In this document: positions 1-4,641 of the stretch, in pieces
How positions within the stretch are numbered: position 1 is the first letter of the stretch
How the letters are laid out: every line of letters starts with the position of its first letter
Assembly: GCA_947307505.1 (NCBI GenBank)
Contig: CAMZJG010000041.1
Location: forward strand, 1 to 7,718
Direction of reading: 5' to 3'
From: an uncultured Clostridia bacterium
Lineage (GTDB): Bacteria; Bacillota_A; Clostridia; Oscillospirales; Oscillospiraceae
DNA: 7,718 nt
Made by a program: the position numbers and the translations under genes
The notes under the pieces: model-generated
What the model was told of the DNA's origin: nothing
What the model saw: only the letters and a program-made list of their open reading frames with translations
The model's database searches: none

Positions 1-174
1 GAATTCCAGAACGCCATGGACGAGGCCCAGAAGGTCATCGACGTCAGCGGGTACAATAATGCCATCCGGGAATTCACCGGCAAAGTGCTGAACCGGTTCC
101 CCGCCAGCCTTCTGAAGGGCCTGGTGAAGGAAGCCGCTCCCGCCCTGTGGGAGAGCGCCGGAGGCGCGGCATGA
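1..174 (+). CDS. LemA-family protein, C-terminal end only (5' partial)
   Basis: Frame 1 is open from the first base to a TGA at 172-174, giving 57 residues of a protein that starts outside the window. The visible part is a charged amphipathic helix ([20 protein letters not shown]) followed by [10 protein letters not shown] and a short alanine-rich tail ending GGAA. The order YNxxIxxFxxxxxxFPxxLL, then an aromatic-E near the end, is what I know from the C-terminal helix of LemA-family proteins. These are small, usually membrane-anchored helical-bundle proteins of poorly defined function. The N-terminal membrane anchor that would confirm LemA is not in view. The stop overlaps the next start as ATGA, so the two genes are translationally coupled. 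The family call is pattern recognition from a fragment; another helical coiled protein remains possible. Confidence 0.65.
   Translation, partial: EFQNAMDEAQKVIDVSGYNNAIREFTGKVLNRFPASLLKGLVKEAAPALWESAGGAA
160..164 (+). promoter_or_regulatory. Ribosome binding site of the 47-aa membrane protein gene
   Basis: GGAGG lies six bases before the ATG at 171, inside the last codons of the upstream LemA-like gene. This perfect Shine-Dalgarno match at good spacing is the main reason to accept the very short downstream reading frame as a real gene. Confidence 0.75.
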
Positions 175-314
175 GCAGCGTTTTTTCTGCGTTCGGAACC
201 TGGTTCCTGTCCCTGCTCCCCGCCATGCTGGCGGTGTATGCTGGCTGCGTCCTCTTTGTCCTGATCCTGGCTCTGCTGGGCTGCCGGATCCTGAGCAGGA
301 AGGACCGATCCTGA
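171..314 (+). CDS. Small single-pass membrane protein, 47 aa, function unknown
   Basis: The frame runs from ATG at 171 to TGA at 312-314. I do not recognise a family. After a short polar N-terminus (MSSVFSAFG) nearly all of residues 11-40 is hydrophobic (for example [11 protein letters not shown]), long enough for one membrane helix preceded by a hydrophobic or amphipathic stretch. The C-terminus is basic ([10 protein letters not shown]), which by the positive-inside rule would put it in the cytoplasm. The ATG overlaps the stop of the LemA-like gene by four bases and has a perfect GGAGG six bases upstream; a strong terminator follows about 20 bases after the stop. That placement suggests a partner or accessory of the LemA-like protein at the membrane, but this is inference from position alone. 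Confidence 0.6.
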   Translation: MSSVFSAFGTWFLSLLPAMLAVYAGCVLFVLILALLGCRILSRKDRS

Positions 315-334
315 CAAGTCCATATTCAACGCAA

Positions 335-371
335 CAGGGGCCGCTCTCTGAGAAGCGGCCCCTGGTTTTTT
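335..371 (+). terminator. Rho-independent terminator after the lemA-like operon
   Basis: An 11-bp perfect stem (CAGGGGCCGCT at 335-345 paired with 354-364) with an 8-base loop is followed by GG and six T residues at 366-371. It ends the rightward transcript. It also lies just past the rsmI stop on the opposite strand and could slow transcription from that side, but the minus-strand exit has no good T-run, so it is mainly a plus-strand terminator. Confidence 0.92.
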
Positions 372-382
372 ACTTCGATGGG

Positions 383-1222
383 TTATTCCGATCCGCTGTT
401 CTGCGTCGCCAGCTTGTACAGGGCGTTTTTGTTCATCCCCGTCTCCTGGGCTGCCTGACGCACCGCGTCCCGGAGGGAAACTCCCTCCTCCCGCAGAGTG
501 CGGACCCGCTCCAGGGCGGCGGCCTCGTCCGGTTCTCCGCTTTCCACCGGCGCTCCGGCCACCACCAGGACGAATTCTCCCCGGGGCTGCTCCGCCCGAT
601 ATCGGGCCAGAGCCTCACCCAGGACGGTGCGGACGACCTCCTCATGGAGCTTGGTCAGCTCCCGGCACAGAGCCACAGGCCGGTCTTCCCCGAAATACGC
701 CGTCAGATCCTCCAGGGTGCTCACCAGCTTATGAGGTGCCTCGTAAAAGATCATGGTACGCTTCTCCCCCCGCAGACTCTCCAGGTGCTCCATGCGGCTC
801 TTCCGGGTGACCGAGAGGAAACCCTCGAAGGTGAAGCGCTGGGTGGACAGGCCGGACAGGGCCAGGGCGGCGACTGCGGCGCAGGGACCGGGTACAGCCC
901 GGACCTCCACCCCCGCTTCGGCGCACAGACGTACCAGATCCTCTCCCGGGTCGCTGATGGCGGGCATGCCCGCGTCCGTCACCAAGGCGCAGGTCTCCCC
1001 CGCCCGGATGCGCTCCAGGATCCGGTCTCCGCTGCCCCTGGAATTATGGGCATAGTAGCTCACCAGGGGCTTATGCAGATCCAGATGGTTCAGCAGCTTC
1101 AAGGTGACCCGGGTATCCTCCGCGGCGATGAAGTCCGCTTCCTCCAGCACCTCCCGGCAGCGCAGGGAGATATCCCCCAGGTTTCCGATGGGGGTGCCCA
1201 CCAGATACAGTATTCCAGCCAT
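383..1222 (-). CDS. rsmI: 16S rRNA (cytidine(1402)-2'-O)-methyltransferase RsmI
   Basis: This 279-residue protein is the usual length for RsmI, which uses S-adenosylmethionine to 2'-O-methylate C1402 in the decoding centre of 16S rRNA; RsmH does the base methylation of the same residue. Visible signatures in order are the N-terminal GTPIGNLGD (9-17) of the tetrapyrrole-methylase fold, AAEDTR (33-38), the SYYAHN segment (55-60), [13 protein letters not shown] (81-93), [11 protein letters not shown] (110-120) of the SAM pocket, FYEAPHK (159-165), [10 protein letters not shown] (186-195), and a C-terminal helix-turn-helix region around 247-272 ending in NKNALYKLA. The ATG at 1222 is supported by a GGAGG ribosome site (1231-1235, minus) eight bases upstream, inside the end of trmN6. 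Only three bases separate it from the trmN6 stop, so the two RNA methyltransferase genes form a tight operon. No feature looks degraded. Confidence 0.97.
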   Translation of the reverse strand: MAGILYLVGTPIGNLGDISLRCREVLEEADFIAAEDTRVTLKLLNHLDLHKPLVSYYAHNSRGSGDRILERIRAGETCALVTDAGMPAISDPGEDLVRLCAEAGVEVRAVPGPCAAVAALALSGLSTQRFTFEGFLSVTRKSRMEHLESLRGEKRTMIFYEAPHKLVSTLEDLTAYFGEDRPVALCRELTKLHEEVVRTVLGEALARYRAEQPRGEFVLVVAGAPVESGEPDEAAALERVRTLREEGVSLRDAVRQAAQETGMNKNALYKLATQNSGSE

Positions 1223-1225
1223 GCT

Positions 1226-1897
1226 TTATTCCTCCCCCACCGGCAGGGTGGGCTCGATCTCCAATCCGGGCCTGGCCCCTTTGCGCCCCTCCAGCAGAAC
1301 AGCGCAGGGGGGCTTTTTCCGTTTCTGCACCAGCCGCAGCCGCTTGGGCTCCAAGCCCGCGGCGCGCATCTCCGTCATCAGATCCGTCAGCCGCTCCGGC
1401 GGGTATACCAGGGCGAGACGCCCCCCCATCCGCAGCACCCGGGCGGCGGCGCGGCACAGCTCCCCGGGGGAACAGCTCTCCCGCCGGGCAAGATCCCGCT
1501 CCCGATCCGGCGAACCCGGGGACGGGGCCGGATAATAGGGCAGATTCCCCGCCGCCAGATCGAAGCTCTCCGCCGGGAAGAGATGATCCAGCTCCCGGAT
1601 ATCCCCGCAGACGGTTTCGATCTCCCAGCCGTTCAGAACGCCGTTCATCCGGGTGCGCTCCGCCGCCGCTGGCAGGATATCCACCCCGGTCACCCGCAGT
1701 CCCGGGCGGCGGCCCAGCATCTGCAGAGCCAGGGCTCCGCCGCCGCAGCCCAGATCCAGAGCCCGCTTCACGCCGCCGAAGCGCAGAAATTCCCCCAGCC
1801 AGGCGGTATCCGAGCTGAGTGGAAAAAGTCCCGGCTCCTGTATATAACGGGGGCCGCCGGGCCACAATTCCTCTGCCCCCAGGAAGCGTTCGTCCAT
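1226..1897 (-). CDS. TrmN6/YabB-type tRNA adenine-N6 methyltransferase
   Basis: This 223-residue class I SAM methyltransferase matches the TrmN6 (YfiC/YabB) family, which methylates N6 of A37 in a tRNA(Val). The opening ([15 protein letters not shown], then [21 protein letters not shown], 19-39) has the family's start region with the IQ...F.FS.D.vLLa pattern. Motif I is [11 protein letters not shown] (48-58), motif II is GVDI (71-74), and the catalytic motif is NLPYY at 118-122. The usual family motif is NPPY; here the second position is leucine, as in KsgA/Erm adenine dimethylases. Clostridial genomes often place this gene directly before rsmI, as here. The ATG at 1897 fits the family length but has no Shine-Dalgarno sequence: the upstream bases are the U-tract of a terminator. 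A TTG at codon 11 is a less likely start. The family call is firm; the tRNA target is by family only. Confidence 0.85.
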   Translation of the reverse strand: MDERFLGAEELWPGGPRYIQEPGLFPLSSDTAWLGEFLRFGGVKRALDLGCGGGALALQMLGRRPGLRVTGVDILPAAAERTRMNGVLNGWEIETVCGDIRELDHLFPAESFDLAAGNLPYYPAPSPGSPDRERDLARRESCSPGELCRAAARVLRMGGRLALVYPPERLTDLMTEMRAAGLEPKRLRLVQKRKKPPCAVLLEGRKGARPGLEIEPTLPVGEE

Positions 1898-1930
1898 AAA
1901 AGCGGAAAACCCGGGGCCGAAGCCCCGGGT
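1898..1930 (-). terminator. Hairpin terminator between ferredoxin and trmN6
   Basis: On the minus strand a perfect 9-bp GC-rich stem (ACCCGGGGC paired with GCCCCGGGT, 1909-1930) closes on a TTCG tetraloop, followed by TTT, CCGC and TTTT (1908-1898). The stem is very strong and the interrupted U-tract is moderate. It should end most ferredoxin transcripts, leaving read-through as the obvious supply for trmN6-rsmI. The last U abuts the trmN6 ATG. Confidence 0.8.
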
Positions 1931-1945
1931 CGTTTCCTAGTCTGC

Positions 1946-2119
1946 TCAGGCAGGATCGATGGCATTCACGGGGCAGTTCGCCGCGCAGGTGCCGCAGTCC
2001 ACGCACTCATCGGGATTGATGGTCATCTTGCCATCCGCTTCCTTGATGCACTCCACAGGGCAGTTCTCCTTGCAGACGCCGCAGCTGACACAGACATCGG
2101 GGTTGATTTTGTAGGCCAT
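1946..2119 (-). CDS. 2[4Fe-4S] ferredoxin, 57 aa
   Basis: This is a small bacterial-type ferredoxin that carries low-potential electrons between soluble redox enzymes of anaerobic metabolism. Two cluster motifs are complete: [12 protein letters not shown] (residues 10-21) and a second [12 protein letters not shown] near the C-terminus. Each has the CxxCxxCxxxCP spacing, so eight cysteines bind two [4Fe-4S] clusters. The two halves are an internal repeat, and the length is close to the 55 residues typical of clostridial ferredoxins. I place the start at the ATG at 2119 (MAYKINPD) because GGAGGT lies seven bases upstream; an in-frame ATG at 2134 would add five residues ahead of that ribosome site and has no support. 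It has its own promoter and a terminator, so it is probably expressed as a short abundant transcript. Its redox partner cannot be told from the neighbours. Confidence 0.95.
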   Translation of the reverse strand: MAYKINPDVCVSCGVCKENCPVECIKEADGKMTINPDECVDCGTCAANCPVNAIDPA

Positions 2120-2126
2120 GACAGAC

Positions 2127-2132
2127 ACCTCC
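2127..2132 (-). promoter_or_regulatory. Ribosome binding site of the ferredoxin gene (decides the start)
   Basis: GGAGGT on the minus strand lies seven bases before the ATG at 2119. It sits inside the five-codon extension that would follow from the upstream ATG at 2134, so it favours the shorter 57-residue ferredoxin. Confidence 0.88.
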
Positions 2133-2145
2133 AATTACAGAATGG

Positions 2146-2173
2146 GGCTGATTCCGCCATTGGCGGTATCGCC
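2146..2173 (-). promoter_or_regulatory. Inverted repeat at the predicted 5' end of the ferredoxin mRNA
   Basis: The core at 2150-2170 is a near-perfect inverted repeat: arms GATTCCGCC and GGCGGTATC around ATT, with eight of nine positions paired. Allowing a one-base bulge, a further GGC/GCC pairing extends it to 2146-2173. The predicted transcription start from the promoter at 2181-2208 is near 2174, so the hairpin would begin at about the first base of the mRNA. It may be a 5' stabilising stem-loop or an operator for a dimeric repressor between the divergent genes. The structure is seen directly; its role is inferred. Confidence 0.5.
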
Positions 2174-2180
2174 GGAAACA

Positions 2181-2208
2181 ATCTTATCATATCCTCCCGA
2201 AAAAGCAA
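2181..2208 (-). promoter_or_regulatory. Sigma-A promoter of the ferredoxin gene
   Basis: On the minus strand a -35 TTGCTT (2203-2208) is separated by 16 bases from a -10 TAAGAT (2181-2186). The -10 is preceded by TGA, giving the extended -10 form TGnTAAGAT. The predicted start is near 2174, about 55 bases ahead of the ATG. Confidence 0.7.
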
Positions 2209-2224
2209 CTATTATTTCAAAAAT

Positions 2225-2249
2225 TCCTTCGGACAGCATGTCGGAAGGA
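2225..2249 (+). promoter_or_regulatory. Inverted repeat overlapping the clpC ribosome binding site
   Basis: The arms TCCTTC (2225-2230) and GAAGGA (2244-2249) pair, with GACA (2232-2235) pairing to TGTC (2239-2242) inside, around GCA; one G-G mismatch separates the two stems. The right arm contains most of the purine-rich AAGGAG (2245-2250) that is the best Shine-Dalgarno match ahead of the ATG at 2264. Folded mRNA would therefore mask it. A second, weaker AAAGG (2251-2255), eight bases from the ATG, stays outside the stem. It may instead be a protein operator; it does not match CtsR, CIRCE or LexA consensus sites. Confidence 0.45.
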
Positions 2250-2263
2250 GAAAGGCGGCATCC

Positions 2264-4540
2264 ATGGGAAAGGAAGAAAATCTCGGCTGGGGTTCCCGGC
2301 AGGTCCTGAATCTGGCCGCTTCGGCGGCAGCGGAGCTGGGGCACAGCTACGTGGGAACGGAGCACATCCTTCTGGGTCTGGCCCGGGAGGACACCGGCGC
2401 GGCCGCAGGACTCCGGAGCTGCGGCTGCAATTATCCCCGTCTGCGGCAGCTGGTGACGGAAACCGTGGGAACGGGAGCTCCCTGCTCCGTCCCCGCCCAG
2501 GGCTTCACCCCGGAAGCCCGGCGATGCATCCGGATGGCCACCCTGGAAGCCGTCCGGCTGGGGCACAGGAAAATTGCCGCGGAGCATCTGCTCCTGGGCC
2601 TTCTGCGGGACGAGGACAGCACCGCCCTCCGGCTGCTGCGAAGCGCCGGAGCGGATACGGACCGCCTGTTCACCCGGGTACTGGGAACCCTGAGCCGGGA
2701 GAACGCTTCTCCCTCCCCTGCCCCCCAGCCCGGCTGCCGGAATCGCCGGGAGACCCGCACCCTGGAGCAGTACGCCCGGGATCTGACGGAGGCAGCCCGC
2801 CGGGGCGGTCTGGACCCGGTGATCGGCCGGGAAGCGGAGATGGGGCGGGTGATCCGCATCCTCTGCCGCCGGAGCAAAAACAACCCCCTGCTTATAGGGG
2901 AGCCGGGGGTGGGCAAGACCGCCGTTGCGGAGGGCCTGGCTCTGCGGATCGTCGCCGGCGAAGTGCCGGAGGAACTGCGGTCCCGCCGGGTCCTCTCCCT
3001 GGATCTGGGCAGCATGGTGGCGGGGACCAAATACCGGGGCGACTTTGAAGAACGGCTGAAGGAGGTGCTGGAAGAACTCCGGGGCGCGAAAAATGTGATC
3101 CTTTTTATCGACGAACTCCATACCCTGCTGGGGGCTGGAGCGGCGGAGGGGGCCATCGACGCCGCCAACCTGCTGAAGCCCGCCCTGGGGCGGGGAGAGC
3201 TCCAGGTCCTGGGGGCCACCACCACGGAGGAGTACCGGCGGCATGTGGAGAAGGACGCCGCTCTGGCCAGGCGGTTCCAGCCCGTGGCTGTGGAGGAGCC
3301 GGAGCGGGACGCGGCGGCGGAGATCCTTCGGGGGCTCCGGGAACGGTATGAGGCCCACCACCGGCTGAAGCTCACAGAGGAGGCCCTGCTGGCCGCGGTG
3401 GATCTGAGCATCCGGTATCTGCCGGAGCGGTACCTGCCGGACAAGGCCATCGATCTGATGGACGAGGCTTTCGCCCGGGTGCGGATGGAGGAGCCCGGAA
3501 AAACGCAGGTGGACCGGGAGGACGTGGCGGAGGCGCTCGCTGCCTGGACCGGCATCCCCGTCCGTTCCCTGACGCAGGAGGAAAGCCTGCGCTGCCTCCG
3601 GTTGGAGGAAACGCTGCGGCAGCGGGTGATCGGCCAGGACGAGGCCGTATCCGCTGTGGCCAGGGCCATCCGCCGAAACCGTACCGGTCTCCGGGATCCC
3701 CGTCGTCCCCTGGGAGTATTTCTCTTTCTGGGGCCTACGGGGGTGGGAAAAACGGAGCTCTGCCGCGCGCTGGCGGAAACGGTATTCGGGGAGGAGAAAG
3801 CCCTTTTCAAGCTGGATATGTCCGAATACAAGGAAAAGCACCGGATCAGCACCCTCCTGGGTTCCCCGCCGGGCTATATCGGCTGCGAGGACGGAGGCCG
3901 GCTCACGGACCGGGTCCGGCGCAGGCCCTGGTCCCTCATCCTCTTCGACGAGCTGGAAAAGGCCCACGAGGACATCTGGGACCTGCTGCTGCAGATCATG
4001 GAGGATGGGGTTCTCACGGATTCCCGAGGCCGTCAGGCGGACTTCAGGAATACCGTGATCGTCATGACCTCCAACCTGGGCGCACGGGGGCTTACGGGAG
4101 CCGGACCCGGTCTGGGCTTCGCCCCCGGAGACACGGCGGGAACGGAGCTTCGGGAAGCGGAGGCGCTCCGGGAGCTGCGTCAGACCTTTCGCCCGGAATT
4201 CCTGAACCGGGTGGACGAGACCCTGGTCTTTCGTTCCTTGGGACCGGAGGAAATCCGCCGGATCGCAGCGAGGATGACCGAGGAGGTCGCCGGCCGGCTG
4301 AAGGCCCTGGGGATCACCCTGGAAATCGAGGCCAGAGCCCTGGACCTTCTGGCCGGGCAAGGCTGGGACCCCGCCTTCGGCGCGCGGCCCCTGCGCCGGG
4401 CGATCCGCACCTCTCTGGAGGATCCGGCGGCCCAGCTGCTCCTGGAGGGACGTCTCCGCGCCGGAGATAAGCTGCTCCTGCGGAGAGACGGGGATACGCT
4501 GACTTTACTCCCCCAACCGGTTTCCGCCGCGACCGCGTGA
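2264..4540 (+). CDS. ClpC-like AAA+ unfoldase subunit of Clp protease, lacking the M domain
   Basis: This 758-residue HSP100 ATPase unfolds proteins and feeds them to ClpP. The N-domain has two Clp repeats (about 11-45 and 81-115), each with the GTEH/AAEH helix; E33 and E107 correspond to the glutamates I recall as phosphoarginine-binding in Bacillus ClpC. Ring D1 has Walker A GEPGVGKT (212-219), pore loop KYR (256-258), Walker B VILFIDE (278-284) and arginine finger ARRF (335-338). Ring D2 has Walker A GPTGVGKT (490-497), pore loop GYIG (537-540), Walker B LILFDE (558-563), a ClpP-docking LGF (617-619), NRVDE (648-652) and sensor-2 GARPLRRA (706-713). D1 passes directly from [13 protein letters not shown] into VDREDV (about 400-421), so the middle UVR/M domain of ClpC (usual length about 810) is absent, as in ClpA. 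The ATG at 2264 follows AAAGG; the frame stays open far upstream, but without homology. Confidence 0.92.
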   Translation: MGKEENLGWGSRQVLNLAASAAAELGHSYVGTEHILLGLAREDTGAAAGLRSCGCNYPRLRQLVTETVGTGAPCSVPAQGFTPEARRCIRMATLEAVRLGHRKIAAEHLLLGLLRDEDSTALRLLRSAGADTDRLFTRVLGTLSRENASPSPAPQPGCRNRRETRTLEQYARDLTEAARRGGLDPVIGREAEMGRVIRILCRRSKNNPLLIGEPGVGKTAVAEGLALRIVAGEVPEELRSRRVLSLDLGSMVAGTKYRGDFEERLKEVLEELRGAKNVILFIDELHTLLGAGAAEGAIDAANLLKPALGRGELQVLGATTTEEYRRHVEKDAALARRFQPVAVEEPERDAAAEILRGLRERYEAHHRLKLTEEALLAAVDLSIRYLPERYLPDKAIDLMDEAFARVRMEEPGKTQVDREDVAEALAAWTGIPVRSLTQEESLRCLRLEETLRQRVIGQDEAVSAVARAIRRNRTGLRDPRRPLGVFLFLGPTGVGKTELCRALAETVFGEEKALFKLDMSEYKEKHRISTLLGSPPGYIGCEDGGRLTDRVRRRPWSLILFDELEKAHEDIWDLLLQIMEDGVLTDSRGRQADFRNTVIVMTSNLGARGLTGAGPGLGFAPGDTAGTELREAEALRELRQTFRPEFLNRVDETLVFRSLGPEEIRRIAARMTEEVAGRLKALGITLEIEARALDLLAGQGWDPAFGARPLRRAIRTSLEDPAAQLLLEGRLRAGDKLLLRRDGDTLTLLPQPVSAATA

Positions 4541-4544
4541 TTGC

Positions 4545-4573
4545 TCCCCCGCCGTTCTCCGGCGGGGGATTTT
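4545..4573 (+). terminator. Rho-independent terminator after clpC
   Basis: A perfect 10-bp stem (TCCCCCGCCG at 4545-4554 with 4560-4569) and five-base loop are followed by TTTT at 4570-4573. It begins four bases after the clpC stop. The short T-run is two bases from the -35 box of the dnaE promoter, so termination and the next promoter are packed back to back. Confidence 0.88.
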
Positions 4574-4575
4574 GC

Positions 4576-4604
4576 TTGCAGAAGGAGGGGAAAAGAGGTA
4601 TAAT
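4576..4604 (+). promoter_or_regulatory. Sigma-A promoter of dnaE
   Basis: A -35 TTGCAG (4576-4581), a 17-base spacer and a perfect -10 TATAAT (4599-4604) form a near-consensus housekeeping promoter. The predicted transcription start is about 4610-4612, giving a leader of about 30 bases before the dnaE ATG at 4642. The start falls inside the LexA-type box at 4610-4621. Confidence 0.9.
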
Positions 4605-4609
4605 AGATA

Positions 4610-4621
4610 GAACAAATGTTC
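4610..4621. promoter_or_regulatory. LexA (DinR) SOS box at the dnaE transcription start
   Basis: GAACAAATGTTC matches the core of the Bacillus/Clostridium LexA box (CGAACRNRYGTTYG): both GAAC and GTTC half sites are exact, the spacer is four bases and fits RNRY. The outer C and G are not kept. It starts five bases after the -10 box, exactly where bound LexA would block the promoter. The match is seen directly; SOS control is inferred from the known site. Confidence 0.75.
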
Positions 4622-4628
4622 CATTTTC

Positions 4629-4633
4629 GGAGG
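4629..4633 (+). promoter_or_regulatory. Ribosome binding site of dnaE
   Basis: GGAGG lies eight bases before the ATG at 4642 and fixes that start, which also matches the conserved MxFxHLHVHSEYS opening of the family. Confidence 0.88.
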
Positions 4634-4641
4634 ATCGCACC

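Noticed and set aside
1..6. The window begins with GAATTC, hinting at a cloning junction.
   Set aside because: The same hexamer recurs inside the window (for example at about 70 and 572), and the reading frame runs through it normally, so it is not evidence of a construct.
1636..1646. GAACGCCGTTC, resembling a second LexA box.
   Set aside because: The spacer is three bases instead of four and the site is inside the trmN6 coding region with no promoter nearby.
1071..2006. A 311-codon minus-strand frame across trmN6 and parts of rsmI and the ferredoxin gene.
   Set aside because: It overlaps three recognised genes in another frame and has a low-complexity G/R/P composition.
644..2263. The clpC reading frame stays open for about 540 codons upstream of its ATG, suggesting a giant fusion protein.
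   Set aside because: The extension lies antisense to rsmI, trmN6 and the ferredoxin, has low-complexity composition rich in G, P, Q, H and R, and shows no family motif. The ClpC homology begins at the ATG at 2264. It is an artefact of G+C-rich codon use.
2120..2263. Search for CtsR tandem heptamers or a CIRCE element ahead of clpC.
   Set aside because: Neither GGTCAAA-type repeats nor TTAGCACTC/GAGTGCTAA is present. A TATTAT at 2210-2215 could be a -10 for clpC, but no -35 lies at a proper distance, so I list no clpC promoter.
2135..4360. A 741-codon open frame on the minus strand over clpC.
   Set aside because: It is antisense to a well-conserved AAA+ protein, rich in P, G and Q, and has no motif of its own. 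It also covers the ferredoxin promoter region.
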